A stretch of 64,000 nt of DNA from Heracleum sosnowskyi (Eukaryota > Streptophyta > Magnoliopsida > Apiales > Apiaceae). The notes beneath the pieces are model-generated. The model was given only the letters and a program-made list of their open reading frames with translations. It had not been told where the DNA came from and ran no database searches. The translations under genes were made by a program, and so were the position numbers. Where the stretch lies: assembly GCA_030848705.1 (NCBI GenBank), contig CM061238.1, forward strand, positions 49,825,133-49,889,132, written 5' to 3'. Below are positions 21,133 through 35,300 of the stretch, in pieces. Numbering within the stretch: position 1 is the stretch's first letter; every line of letters starts with the position of its first letter.

Positions 21133-23290
21133 GTTAGGTTACAGTCCTCAGAAACGATAGGAGATCGAGTCTTACAATACCCTTAATAATGATAAGGACA
21201 TCTAGACCTCAAATTAAGTTCGTAGTCGGGTTAGAGGACATGACCCTGACTGTTTAAGATGAAGCCCGAGAGGGGACTTCTTCTGGGAAACCGTACTTAG
21301 GACTTCATGGTCAGTCACCTCGAATCGTATGAGTTATAGATTGATGGGATTCTGAGATACCAGATCCCGAGGCCTTCGAGTAGGCATTTGATGATGCGCT
21401 CCTTGAGATGGACGGAGACCCGATAAAGGAAGGTCCATAGGAGGATCTAGAGGAAGACCCCATGGTGGGTCAAGGAAAAAGTCTGGTAGAGAACGTGTTG
21501 ATTGATAAAGATGTGGTATGTTACTTGAGGTCGTATAATAGGACCAGACGAACCTTCAGAGGATAAATAGGTGCCGATACGAGAGTTAGGATCGTTATGA
21601 TTCATCAAGAGATATGACAAAGAAAATGGAGTAGAGTCTCCAAAGCAGAAGAGGTAGAGGCAGTATAGCCAGTATCAGTGGATTGATTCGACTTGAACGA
21701 AACCTGTTACTCGTGATCGGTTATAGCTGCCCATAAGGAGGCGGCATACGTAAGAATCAAGATGTTCAGATTTTCACGAACGATTAAGGGTACTTAGTTG
21801 CCTAGAATAATGTAAGGAATTGTTTTGGGCTATGAGATTTCAAACCCCCACGACCAGCGATTCCACGGGAAATAGTGTCTATTATATCATTGAGGGATTT
21901 TATTATCTCAAGGAGAATTTTGGGTATATGTACCATGTAAATGTTATGGTAAGACAAGCACGCTAAGACGGAATCGAGAACGAGATTTACCACCCTCAGG
22001 AAACCGGGAAGGAATTATGAGGATAGAACCGAAAGGTCGGAAATCAGATCCGAGCATTACTAGTAGGTAAATAGATTGATCAAATTCCCCTGATTTTGGG
22101 AAGAAATTCAACAAATTTTGGCAAACCTTGTCTTTCTGATTACCAGAGGATGTCACCAAAGAGAGTGGAAACTAGAGCGAACCCGGTGGATTGGGTAAGA
22201 TGGCCGCTATATGGGCTGGTGGACAGACCTTGATTGCTACAATTGATTGTAGAGATAAAATGGTGAAGTTGAGATTGAACGGTAAATGCGAAATGTATTT
22301 AAGGACCAAGACGGACTGAGAAATTCCGGGGTTGACTTAAATGAAAAGGCTATTGTGCCAAAAGTGTTAAGCTTATGTAGCACACGGGATTGATATGGGA
22401 GAAGGAATATTGGGTATAAGGATGATTGAAATAGAGACCGAATTTAAGCTTGTAGTTTCTAACGATCTTCCGGAGTACCGCCCAGTTGACATATGGAATT
22501 CGTCGTTGCTATGGGCGACAACGGTATCGAAGTCTTCTTATAGAACAGAACGCTTACTTGAGATGTTGCGCCTAGTCGAATAGAACTCCCTGCGATTGCA
22601 AATGTTGATGGTTGAATTCTTAGCGACTATTATAAGTCGGCAATGACGTAAGTATCGAACACCTGAGGGTGCGTGGAAAAGAAAAGCTTTGGAATTGAAC
22701 GATTATCCATAAGAGGAGCCGACATAAAAGGCATCCGTAGAGACCTTGGTAGGACCCTCCCCATTTGCAAATTATGTGGGGTACCTCCCCAATCTATGAT
22801 CTATCTTGACCTCTCTCCAAGAAAGAATTCTGATAAAGGGTATATTCCCTCTTCGAAGTTATTTTATAAAACTTGTGTTAAATCATATTTAATTTCAATT
22901 GTGTTAGAGGCTGTCACGATGCCTACTTTCAAGTTTTTTCAAAGCCCTGTCAAATGATGTTATTCAAGCTTCCATTTTTCTTCAAATAATGAATAACCCT
23001 TGCTTGTTAAGTACCAGTATTTTCTTGGTTATTCTTTTCTTTGTATTTTCTTTGGAAACCGCACCTTTGGAATCTGTTCAATTTTAATCCAAGGTGTTCC
23101 TTTAAGAAATATTGTCGAAAGACGATAATCATTAAATTGATATCGAATTGCTTTCATACTTTTCAACTTCCACTGAGACGAACAACCCTATACTTATAGG
23201 GGCTACAAGGACTATCTGTCTGTGTGATAGAAGTCTGATGGGACGCCATCACTTGTAAGTTGTGAAATACAAGAAGGCTAATTACCTTTA
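21133..23290 (+). pseudogene. Element B internal leader and gag-side remnant
   Basis: No long frame. Near 21370-21470 an acidic reading (AFDDALLEMDGDPI, then EDLEEDPM) resembles acidic leader text of chromovirus polyproteins. The rest is densely interrupted in all frames. The same text, equally broken, is present inverted in C (about 34030-36300) and A (about 45440-47610). I cannot assign further domains. Confidence 0.45.
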
Positions 23291-23790
23291 GTAATGTCTC
23301 AATTGAGGCACACAACGTTGAGTTCTTATGATCATGTTGATCTCTCGGTAAATTCTTTTACCTCCAATAAGGTTACCTTAAAACTCATAACCTTACGATC
23401 ACCAGTGTGTGACGTTTTCCTTGATATGGGAGCTGTCTTTTCAAGGCCCCATAATTTTGTTATCCTTATTGAATTTCAAGGGAAGGCCAACCAGGTCAAA
23501 TAAGTCAAAAATTCGCTGATAGGAATTAGATTCGCGATGAAATCGCCTATGTCAGGAGCGAATCCCTAAGACGAATAGAATGTTAGTGACATATCAATGA
23601 AATTGGTTTATTCTCCCAAGGATATTATGATAATGGAAAGCGTGTCAATCGATATATGTGAAAGAAATAGCGATGTGCCGTGAACTCCAGTGACAACGGT
23701 GTTAGATAGATGCCCTATAGTGGAATTGAGATTTTGGAGGAGTTGTTACGAATGGACACTACCTCTGGGTTAGCAAGATAAGTACTGACG

Positions 23791-23994
23791 ATGGAGTCAA
23801 AGGGAGCTGGTATTGTGACTTGGGAGAGGTGCAGCAGGAATAATTTCCGGAAATATATGGAGACCCGGATGGAAATGAAAGTTAAAGAGTTAAAACAAGA
23901 AACCATGACTGTGACCGAGTATGAGGCCAAGTTTTTCCGAATTATTGAGGTTTGCTCCGGAGTTTGTGAACACAGAATAAAAGAAAGCCAGTAG
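23791..23994 (+). pseudogene. Element B gag fragment joined to protease-side sequence
   Basis: A 67-codon reading contains TWERCSRNNFRKYMETRMEM and LKQETMTVTEYEAKF, the core of the plant chromovirus gag domain (retrotransposon gag family). Its first ~12 codons come instead from the protease side, because in element A the same nucleotides (about 44925-44965, minus) run into a DIIIRMGWLTPNGAQTDC reading. So gag and protease-side DNA are fused out of order. The opposite strand has a chance 104-codon ORF over the same stretch. Confidence 0.7.
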
Positions 23995-24029
23995 GTTTCA
24001 AACAGGGCTACCTCCAACAAGCAGCCCAC

Positions 24030-24840
24030 TGTCAGGACCTTTAAATAATAGGTACCCTTGTAAATGATTGTTTGATCAGCGGAAGAACGTTGTGTATTTC
24101 CAAATTTATTTAAGAACTGGGTATCACCAGTTGGAAGTTAAATCCGAGGATATACCCAAGACTGCGATTCATACCGGGAATAGACACTTCGAGTTTTCAG
24201 CGAGGTTATTTTGGGATTGACTATGCACCCACAAATTTTTATGGAATGTAATGAATAGACTTTGAGTTATCCGTGATAGTAGATAACGTGAGATGGAGAA
24301 ATGGCTAGAATTGACCTAGAATTATGACTGTGAGATACACTACCATCCGGGGAAGGCCAATGTGGCGGCCGATACCCTTAATTAAAATGGGACAGAGATG
24401 GATTCCGAATGATCGGGAATTAAAGGATGAGATTTTACACAAAACCCAAATTAGTCCAACAAACTAGGAAGACAAAAGATTTCACCAACAAGCGGCTAGT
24501 GACAACCAAGACAGACAGAGAAAGTATGCGGACTAAGCCCGCGAGTATAGAGATAGTACTGCTACTGATAAGCTAAATGGCAAGTTGATGAATGGAAAAC
24601 AAGTTTATGCTGGTGTATTTCTGTGCAAACAAGATAGAGAATATGAGGTTAGAGATTCGTGATGCTAAAGGTATCTCCAAGGAAGGAATTAATGAGATTT
24701 GAAAAGAAAGGGAAGTGAGCCCGATATTCTTTGGGCCATCTGAGATTTAAGACGCGCCAGGAAGGTGGCCTACGAGCCAGCCTTACCCCCCAAACTTGTA
24801 GAATGGTCATAACGGGGTTCATGTGTCAATGCTACGTCAG
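24030..24840 (+). pseudogene. Element B reverse transcriptase, RNase H and integrase remnants
   Basis: Recognisable islands: YHQLEVKSEDIPKTAIHT (about 24118-24180, reverse transcriptase), HYHPGKANVAAD (about 24337-24375, end of RNase H), QDRQRKYAD followed by AREYRD (about 24505-24555, integrase C-terminus), and a GPF/GPY-type segment with a shift (about 24715-24760). Stops and frame changes separate all of them, and the YxDD and integrase DDE parts are missing. Confidence 0.8.
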
Positions 24841-24850
24841 TATACTATAG

Positions 24851-25066
24851 ATGCCGGCATATGTAGAGTACGAGCACGTAGACATACAACCAGACTTGAC
24901 CTATGTGGAGCAACCAATGGAAATTATGGATCGAAAGGAACAAGTACTCCGAAACAAGGTCATCAAACTAGCCAGAGTGGTATGGAGGAATCATAATGTG
25001 GAAGAATCAACTTGGGAGCTAGAGAGCGAGATGCTAGAAAGATATCCCCATTTGTTTTCAGAGTGA
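24851..25066 (+). pseudogene. Element B chromodomain fragment
   Basis: A 71-codon open stretch ends in VVWRNHNVEESTWELESEML and YPHLFSE, then TGA 33 bp before the 3' LTR. This is the Tekay/Del-type chromodomain that ends the integrase. In intact relatives it tethers integration to chromatin marks. Here it lacks any upstream integrase frame, so it is a remnant. It is the best preserved island, perhaps because it lies next to the polypurine tract needed in cis. Confidence 0.8.
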
Positions 25067-25082
25067 TTCCGGGACGGAATCC

Positions 25083-25099
25083 TTTTAAGGAGGGGAGAC
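25083..25099 (+). other. Polypurine tract of element B
   Basis: TTTTAAGGAGGGGAGAC lies directly before the 3' LTR start TGTAAGACC at 25100. The same tract in inverse precedes the 3' LTRs of A (15997) and C (32319). Confidence 0.85.
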
Positions 25100-28000
25100 T
25101 GTAAGACCCCAGATTTTGGGTAGAATTAAAACTTTTATTATATGTTGATGTAAATATGGATAGTGGCAATGACTTTGAGAATCAAGTTATGAAATGAATA
25201 TGAATTTCGGTTTTCAAACATTTTGAGAATAGTAAGAATGGACTGAACATATAAATAAGAACAATCAATCTGGAAGATAAGAATACAATACTCCAGGGAA
25301 GGAAAGTATTTTTATGTCATCCAAATCAATATCTGGAATACATCCGACAACTCCGTAAACAAGATAGCATATGCCCGAGAAAGCACTAGAACGTTTTCTA
25401 AGTGCAAAGAGTAAAGAGAAAATAGATCAGGAATATTGGAACGGATTTTGATCCAAAGGATTATAGAAAAACCACTGATGAATAGTAACTCTTCATTTAA
25501 AAGTTTTTCAGACCACCCTATATGCGGGACGATATAATAAACTTTCAAAGTCGCATTAGTGATCTACGATGGAAATAAAAGAATGCAGAAGCTGTCAGAA
25601 TCGGAAAAATAGCATTTTTCGTTTTCTCCGAAATTTCACCAAAAACGGACTAAATAATTATTATTTGAGGATATTTAAGGATTTAAATTATTAATTCCAT
25701 GGATATGGATTTGATAAATGAATTAGAAGTATCGAGAACGATTTCGGTAAAATACCTCGATAGAACCCTCGAGAAACCTTGCTAGCGTTCTACGAAATTA
25801 AACGAACTAGAAAAGCTACTTTATCCCAAGACAATGCATGCTTGCCAAGTGTCAAGACAAGAAGAGACCAAGGGTGATGACTCACCACATTGGATAAATA
25901 TCAAGTAATTAAACAAGAAAAGAAAAAGAAGAATTCTCCACCTTGAAGAAAAATTCGGGAGAGAAGAAGAAAGAAAATGGAGGAGAAAGAAATGCTTATA
26001 ACTTGAGATTCCGTTGTCCGTTTTTGGCGTTCCACCACTCAAATCGAAGCTCTCGAGAAGCTCTACGCAACCATGGTAAGCGCTCGCCTCACCTCTATGA
26101 TTTAACCTTCGATTTCAGTGAGTAACAGTTGGAGAAGATGATGAATAGTAACTTGTATTTTGCTTTGTTGCTTTTGATATTGAGTTTGTGGCTTACAAAG
26201 GTTGTATTAAGCAAGGATCTAAGGTTACATAAGGAATATAGCAGCAAGCAAGCTTGGAGGAAGGTATAAACCTCTGCCCCTTTGAGTTTTATATGAGTTT
26301 TAAAGTGGTTTTGATGTTCATATCATGATTAAGTGATTTAGTGATTATTTGGATTTGTTTGAATGTGTAAAATGATGGGTGTTGGATTTGAGCCTCCCCA
26401 CTAATCTTAGAGGTGTATGATGGTTGTTTGTTGAGGTTGTAGATGTATGGTATGCCCGGTGTGGCTTGGTTATGTTCTGACAAAATAGGATTATTCGATT
26501 TTAAGCCGTCGTAATGCCCGATTTTCGGTAACTCTATAAACTGCCTAGAATCAGAAAACCTAACTGCCTCTTTTGGTTCAGTTATGAACATGAGTGTGTA
26601 GAGCTTTGTTTCTAGTTTATGTGAGCACAAGAATCATGTCATTACGATTTACGGTTTATGAGATATGACCATTGTAGTGAAAGTGGTTCAAGGAATGAGA
26701 TTGCAGAAATGTACCAACTTTGTGGCTATGTTTGAGACCCTTAAGAGTTGTTTTAAAATATGAAATTTTGTATTGAAGTGTCAAGGTTTGTACGAAGGTT
26801 TCGAGTCCAAAAGATTATTTTCCGATTTTAGAAAAATGTGTTAGCCGAGGTTGCGCAAGTGAAAACCACTAAGAGCATGACTTAGGAACCAATGTTGAAA
26901 ATGGTTAAGTATAACTTTTATTCGAGGATCGATTTCGGACTAAACCTATGACTGAAGTATTTGTCGACTAAACATGGACTTAGTATGAGCCTATAACGAG
27001 CTAGTAATGCCTTGGTTGTGTTTCGCTTACGTGTTTAAGCATAGAGTACAAGTGGATTATCCAGGGGATTAATCGTGCGTTTTCTTTGACTTTGTCTAGA
27101 TTGTCCGGCATCGTCGCGAACCCCTATCACTTCTCGACCATCAGGCAAGTTTACTAACCCTTACTCTATTGTTAGAGTGGGCATATTTTCGAATGTCTAA
27201 TACTTGTTGATTCAGAAATATATCTATGTATATATATTCTTTGTTCCAAGTATCGTGCAAGTTTCTAAAACCATATTTTGAAGTATGCATATACTAGATG
27301 CATGTTTTCAAACCTCACATCGTATATAGATGTGATAGTATTCAAACTATTGAGACTATAGTATATGCATATGATAGAGGCAAGTTTTCAAACCTATACC
27401 TTTTTAAAAACTGTTGTAACAGCCCCAAATCCGGGGTCAGGGATTTAGGGTTGTCACAATCCATGTACTCCTTGCCTTACCTGTATTACTCACACCATTC
27501 ATAATTCACCTGCTCATGACCCCACAATATATGTCTCACACACACACACACAGGTTAGAGTCTCAGAAACGACACCATACAATAACTGCGGAATAAATAA
27601 TTTTTATTACAATACCCAAAATGTCTTTGAATCTGTCACTGATACAATTTCTAAGTAATGTTACATTACCAACTTAGCCTTCGGATGCTCACAATCCTCT
27701 CATACCATTCATATCTATACATAAGTTGAATACCCAAAAGCTGTAGCCTGATTCGATTGGTTCGTACTACTCTCGGGATCACTGCTAGAAACTGTTTATG
27801 GAAACGCCTTGCGGGGTATGTGCCGTCCCATTAGCATCCTGCTTCGCTGCTATATAATATATATAAAACAATAGCAAGAGTGAGCGATAGCTCAGCAAGG
27901 TAATGAAAGTATGGCATAATTCTGCCTTTAACTCAACCCAGAATAAAGCGGGTATAAGACAATAATTTGTCAAAATATCTTGATACTTAAATTACATCCT

Positions 28001-29004
28001 TATCGGAATGTAATCCCAAAAATAATACCATTGTTGTATTTCAAATATCAATTTCATAATATTTCTGCAAACTTTTGCTATATTATGAACAAAGTTCTAG
28101 TATAAACGATGAGGTTTCAAAGTAAACCAAATATAACCTTTCCGAAAAATATCTGCTATATATGCAGAATATCAACATATAACTTAAAAGATGAAGTTAT
28201 AAGGTGATTCAGTATAAACAACTCCCTTACCATAACTCATGTTATGTAAGGTATCCACAGAGTCATAACTCATAAATAAAAGATGAAGTTGCATGAATTT
28301 ATTGTCACTTCATTTCCAAACACTTTTCGACCCCCTACCAACATGATTGGTTCTTCACCCCAATACATGTTGCAGGAATATCCAAATTGGATGATGAACC
28401 AATACTGGAGTTGCTACCGCGTCCGCTGTGCCTAACCTTACTATGATCAGTAGCAGGTCGCACCGCTCAAATAGTTTTCTACATGTAGATGGAAGTATCA
28501 CGACAGCCTGACATTGTCTACCGCCTTACTATGACCTCCCGCCCATTTGGGGCAATTAAAAGTTGGATGGGCCCACGCAACTTGACCACTTACACCACTC
28601 CTAGTTCAGATGAAATCCATGACTCTGAAACGTAAAGATCGTCCTCATTTCCCCAAGTGTAACACTTGTTGATACGACTCCACTAAGTAGTTATATCTAG
28701 GTTGGAAAGGAAGATTCTCCAATATTTCCCAAGCTATGCTTGTTAATGGATATCGACTTGTTCCATGAATTTACCCCTCGATCATTGAGGTGGTAACCCA
28801 ACATTAGACTGGCAGCAATTAAATTGCTCCAAGAAAATATATGTCCCTTGACAGTTTTTGAATTGAGAGTTTAAAAAGAGTAGTAGTCACTTAAATCAGG
28901 TTTCCCATATTTTTGATAGTTGAGCGAGTATTTAAATCCTCTTTAAAAGACAGATTTAAATGGGAAAAACATTGTTTTGGGAACCTCTTTTGATTTACAA
29001 ATAC

Positions 29005-29500
29005 TTAATAATATTTATTAAATAAGTAAATCTTAAATGAATATTTGAAAATAATATTCATTAAGTAAGTAATCCTCAAATGAATATTTGAAAATAATAT
29101 TCATTAAATAAATAATCCTCAAATGAATATTTACAATAATATTCATTAAATAAATAATTAATCTTCAAATGAATATTCAAAAATAATATTCATTAAATAA
29201 TCCTCAGATAATATTCATAATAATATTCTTCGATTAAGTAAACCTCAAATGAATATCTGAAATAATATTCCTTAATTAATAAACCTCATTTGGATATTCG
29301 AAAATAATATTCATTAACTAATTAATCTCAATTGAATATTCAAAATAATATTCATTAAACAATTAAATCTCAAATAAATATTCAAAAGTAATATTCAATA
29401 AATAAATAATCCTTAAATGAATATTCACACTAATAATCTTTAAGTCAATAATCCTCAAATGAATATTCATAAATAATATACTTTAAGTAAATAATTAATC
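29005..29500. repeat. AT-rich tandem array in element C 3' LTR
   Basis: The same ~42-bp unit as in A, built on TCAAATGAATATTTGAAAAT and ATTCATTAAATAAATAATCC. The matching array in the 5' LTR is at about 37911-38410. Unit number differs between A and C, and the array is nearly absent from B. Confidence 0.75.
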
Positions 29501-31686
29501 CTCGAATAACAGTACCCGATATCTTTATCGGAAAATAACCTTTAACATATACAGAATTATAATTACTTCTGATCTAAAGAAATATCATACGCCCTTAACC
29601 TAGGGCCTTTATAAAAACCTGGCTTATAACTGATATCCCATATCTAGCTTATAAGCCAATTACCAAATCATTTCCAAGTAATAACCTTCGAATGAGGTAA
29701 TATTCAAATAACATTCCTCAAATCATTTCCATGTAATTAATACTTTCTAGAAATATAATTAATGTTTAATAATAGCAGTCCTCAAAATAATTAGTACACT
29801 GCCGCTGGAATCCCTCCGGGTTTCCACGGCTATCTCCATATCTCAAATACTGACTCCCGGTCTAGAGTCGAAAACAAGAAGTATGCTCTTATCTCTAGAG
29901 CTACAAGGTATACCGGTTTATAACTACTTCATCTCAAAGCTCATATATAAGCCAAAATCAAACTCTATTTTATACAATATATAACATGTATCGCAAAACT
30001 ATATAACTCCACACATGGCAAAAGCAGTAATATATAATCAATACTTCAAAGTATAGATTTAGAAAACTTGCCACAATACTCACAACAAAGATTTGATATA
30101 TATAACTTGGGAATACACAAGTATTGAATATTTGAAAATATACCTACTCTGAACAATCGAGTAAGGTTTAGTAAACTTGCCTGATGCTCGAGAAGTGATA
30201 GGGGTTCGCGACGATGCCGGACAATCTAGACAAAGTCAAACGAAAACACACGGTTAATCCCCTCGATAAACCACTTATAACTCAATGCTTAAACACGTAA
30301 GCGAAACACAACCAAGGAATTACTAACTCGTTATAGGCTCATACTAAGTCCATGTTATTTGTCAAATTCTTATATCATAAGTTTGGTTCGAAATCCATTC
30401 TCAAATCCAAGTTATACTTAACCATTTGGAACCTTGGTTTCTAAGTCTCATTTTCAGTGGTTTTCACTTGCGCGACCTCGACTAAAACATTTTTATAAAA
30501 TCGAAAAATAATAGTTTTAATCCGAATCGTTTTCGTGAGCCTTCCTAACTGTCTCTAGTATTATTCCTCAAAGTTTCACATTTTAATATGGCTTCTAAGT
30601 GGTCCAAATATAGCCTCAAAGTGGCTGACCAGAGAAGGGTTGTTCCTCCGAACGACGTTTACTAAAACTCACTTTTCTCTTAAACCGTAAATCATATGGA
30701 CATGATCTTTATACCAAAACAAACCTTAAAACAAGACCTACATGTTCATGGTCAGTGTTGTTCAAAAATAATCCAAGACCAGTTCGTAATCCTTGCTCAA
30801 AACAGCCTTAAATCAAATGGGCATTACGACGGCTATAATCGTAACGTTTCCCGGTTTTTGTTATGTCAAAACCTCTTAAAACCAAATCAATTCAACAACA
30901 CAACCATCTTTACAACATAATCAGTTTATATACTTCAAGAACATATCACCAACATCAACCAACAACAAGTATCCATCAAGAATTAACCATACATACTCCA
31001 AACTCCATAATCATGCTTATTCTTAAACATTACTAGAAACTTCACTTAAATCTCAACATAAATCAAAGGGTGGATGAGTGGTATACCTTCCTTGATTCTC
31101 TACCAACACTAACCAGTGGCCACAACCACTCAACAAGCCTTATATACTCCTTACAAAGCTTAAACCTTAAGATTCAATCAAGAAAACAAGTTAACAACTT
31201 TCGGAGTTACTATTCATCATCACTTTGTAAAATCCATATAAAATTGAAAAACAAGAGTTTGGTGCTAAGATTTTTACCAGACCTTTTACTCTTCATAATC
31301 TTTCTTTTGAGCTATAGATCGCCAAATTTAAAGCTTCCTAGCTAGGGTTTTGAGTCCCATCTTCCCGCTGGACAGAAACTGGACAGTTTGGGGTTCTCCA
31401 ACTTGGGGAAGGGATTTGACAAGGCTACACCCCTTTGCTGGCCATGAAATTTTGATCGAATGTTACCCATGGAGTGGAGAAGCTATGGTTAAAATTTGGT
31501 AATTTAAGGATGGATAGAAATGGAGTTATGGATTTTGCTTTGGACTCTGTTTCTGCTGGGCAGAAAATCTGGAGAGTTCTTCTCTTTCTTTTCTTCTTTT
31601 CTTTTTCTTTTGTTTTTGGATAATCATGCTTGAAATGCTGATTTTTTTGTTAAAGTGGTGAGTCATCACATTGTCCTTGTCATCAG

Positions 31687-31737
31687 GACACGTGTCAAGC
31701 CATGGAGTATCATGGTGGCAAAGCAGGGACACGTGTC
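31687..31737. promoter_or_regulatory. Paired G-box palindromes in C 3' LTR
   Basis: GACACGTGTC at 31687-31696 and 31728-31737, with the same 41-bp offset as in A. Confidence 0.7.
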
Positions 31738-32318
31738 GCGCATGCATGCGTTTGGTTAAAGTAGCTTTACTGATTCGTTTCTTTTCACATGGATGATCCA
31801 AATGTTGCATCCCTCGAATTAATCTTGTTACATGTTACTTCCATGTCTATATTTAATCATGTCATAATTTCAATCCTTAATCCATGATTCGTTCGCTTAA
31901 TCACTTAATCTCGTTATAAAGTATCAGCGGTTTCTAGAACCTTCGTTTCACTGTCTCACTGGTTTTCGTTCTAAATTCTCAAATCAAATAAAATAAAATT
32001 TCAAAATATTAAATCCTCAAATCCTTAATTTAATATCTCATTTCTTGAATATAATAATATATAATTCGCTGCCCGGTCAAATACTACACCAAAATAAAAT
32101 TTGGAATTTCTGAATTCCGATCGTCTTTGCATTCACTTATTTACTCCGTAGATCACTAATATGACTTCCGAATATCCACACTACGTCTCGTACATAGGTG
32201 GCATGAAAAACTTTGTTAATTCTCAAAATCACTATTCATCCACCAAATTCACTATTCACTGATGCACTTAATCATAATAAGAAAAGTTTTAATTAATCCA
32301 AAAATTCGGGTTATTACA

Positions 32319-35300
32319 GTCTCCCCTCCTTAAAAGGATTCCGTCCCGGAATCAACTTAGGCATAACTGGGGGTACTTCTCTCCCGTTGCACTTTCTAAC
32401 TCCTAGGTGGATTCTTCCACCTCTTGTTTCTCCACAAACCTCTCACTAGCTTGGCAACCTCGTCTCTTAGCACTTGTTCTTTTCTATCCGTGATTTCCAC
32501 AGGTTGCTCTTTGTAAGTCAGACCAGGTTGTATATCTACCTGCTCGTACTCTACATATGCCGGGCATCTATAGTATACTGACGTAGCATTGACACCTGAA
32601 CCCCGTTATGACCATTCTACAAGTTTGGGGGGTAAGGCTGGCTCGTAGGCCACCTTCCTGACGCATTTTAAAATCTCAGATGGCCCAATGAATCTCGGGC
32701 TCGACTTCCCTTTCTTTTCAAATCTCATTAATTCTTTCCATGGAGATACCTTTAGCATCACGAATCGCTAACCTCATATTCTCTATCTTGTTTGTACAGA
32801 AATACACCAGCATAAACTTGATTGTCATTCATCAACTTGCCATTTAGCTTATCAATAGTAGTACTATCTCTATACTCGCGGGCTTAGTCCGCATACTTTC
32901 TCTGTCTGTCTTGGCTGTTACTAGCCGCTTGTTGGTGAAATCTTTTGCCTTTCTAGTTTGTCGGATTAACTTGGGTTTTGTGTAAAATCTCATCCTTTAA
33001 TTCCCGATCCTTCGGAATCCATCTCTGTCTCATTTTCATTAAGGGCATCGGCCACCACATTGGCCTTCCCCGGATGGTAGTGTATCTCACAGTCATAATT
33101 CTAGGTCAATTCTAGCCATTTCTCCATCTCATGTTATCTACTATCACGGATAACTGAAAGCCACTTCATTACATTCCATCAAAATTTGTGGGTGCATAGT
33201 CAATCCCAAAAGAACCTCGCTGAAAACTCGAAGTGTCTATTCCCGGTACGAATCGCACCCTTGGGTATGTCCTCGGATTTAACTTCCAACTGGTGATACC
33301 CAGTTCTTAAATAAATTTGGAAATACACAACGTTCTTCCGCTGATCAAACAATCATTTACAAGGGTACCTATTATTTAAAGGTCCTGACAGTGGGCTGCT
33401 TGTTGGAGGTAGCCCTGTTTGAAACCTACTGGCTTTCTTTTATTCTGTGTTCACAAACTCCGGAGCAAACCTCAATAATTCGGAAAAACTTGGCCTCATA
33501 CTCGGTCACAGTCATGGTTTCTTGTTTTAACTCTTTAACTTTCATTTCCATCCGGGTCTCCATATATTTCCGGAAATTATTCCTGCTGCACCTCTCCCAA
33601 GTCACAATACCAGCTCCCTTTGACTCCATCGTCAGTACTTATCTTGCTAACCCAGAGGTAGTGTCCATTCGTAACAACTCCTCCAAAATCTCAATTCCAC
33701 TATAGGGCATCTATCTAACACCGTTGTCACTAGAGTTCACGGCACATCGCTATTTCTTTCACATATATCGATTGACACGCTTTCCATTATCATAATATCC
33801 TTGGGAGAATAAACCAATTTCATTGATATGTCACTAACATTCTATTCGTCTTAGGGATCCGCTCCTTACATAGGCGATTTCGTCGCGAATCTAATTCCTA
33901 TCAGCGAATTTTTGACTTATTTGACCTGGTTGGCCTTCCCTTGAAATTCAATAAGGATAACAAAATTATGGGGCCTTGAAAAGACAGCTCCCATATCAAG
34001 GAAAACGTCACACACTGTTGATCATAAGGTTATGAGTTTTAAGGTAACCTTATGGGAGGTAAAAGAATTTACCGAGAGATCAACATGATCATAAGAACTT
34101 AGCGTTGTGTGCCTCGATTGAGACATTACTAAAGGTAATTAGCCTTCTTGTATTTCACAACTTACAAGTGATGGCGTCCCATCAGACTTCTATCACATAG
34201 ACAGAGAGTCCTTGTAGCCCCTATAAGTATAGGGTTGTTCGTCTCAGTGGAAGTTGAAAAGTATGAAAGCAATTCGAAATCAATTTAATGATTATCACCT
34301 TTCGACAATATTTCTCAAAGGAACACCTTGGATTAAAATTGAACAGATTCCAAAGGTGCGGTTTCCAAAGAAAATACAAAGAAAAGAATAACCAAAAATA
34401 TATTGGTACTTAACAAACAAGTGGTGAGGTATCACCATAGGGTCATTCATTATTTGAAGAAAAGTGAAAGCTTAAATAACGTCATTTGACAGGGCTTCGA
34501 AAACCTGAAAGTAGGCATCGTGACAGCCTCTAGCACAATTGAAACTGAATATGGTTTCGCACAAGTGTTATAAAATAACTTCGAGGAGGGAATATACCCT
34601 TTATCAGAATTCTTTCTTGGAAAGAGGTCAAGATAGATCATAGATTGGGGAGTATCCCACATAATTTGCAAATGGGGAGGGTACTACCAAGGTCTCTACG
34701 GATGCCTTTTTATGTTGGCTCCTCTGATGGATAATCGTTCAATTCCAAAGCTTTTCTTTTCCACGCACCCTAAGGTGTTCGATACTTACGTCATCGCTGA
34801 CTTATAATAGTCGCTAAGAATTCAACCATCAACATTTGCAATCGTAGGGAGTTCTATTTGACTAGGCGCAACATCTCAAGTAAGCGTTCTGTTTATACGA
34901 AGACTTCGACACCGTTGTTGCCCATAGCAATGACAATTCCACATGTCGACTGGGCGGTACTTCGGAAGATCATTAGAAACTACAAGCTTAAATCTGGTCT
35001 CTATTTCAATCATCTTTGTACCCAATATTCCTTCTCCCCATATCAATCCCGTGTGCTACATAAGCTTAACACTTTTGGCACAATAGCCTTTTCATTTAAG
35101 TCAATCCCGGAATTTCTCAGTCCGTCTTGGTCCTTAAATATATTTCGCCGTTACCGTCCAATCTCGACTTCATCATTTTATCTTTACCATCAGCTGTAGC
35201 AATCAGGGTCTGTCCACCAACCCATATAGCGGCCATCTTACCCAATCCACAGGGTTCACCCTAGTTTCCACTCTTTTTGGTGACATCCTCTGGTAATCAG

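Larger units (their letters stand above)
27415..32318 (-). mobile_element. Element C 3' LTR (4,904 bp)
   Basis: Non-coding. It contains the hairpin block at 27881-27894, the AT-rich array at about 29005-29500 (three to four units longer than in A), and the paired G-boxes. ORFs such as 30696-30920, 31070-31345 and 31526-31810 (minus) are exactly repeated in the other LTR and have no domain. Confidence 0.93.

Noticed and set aside
23294..23503. Possible protease remnant in B (reading VCDVFLDMGAVFSRP)
   Set aside because: Only a loose likeness to a DTGA/DSGA active site; no supporting flanks, so not annotated as protease.
23715..24029. 104-codon ORF identical to one at 33391-33705
   Set aside because: It is the antisense of a recognisable gag fragment. 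Identity reflects shared ancestry of B and C, not protein conservation.
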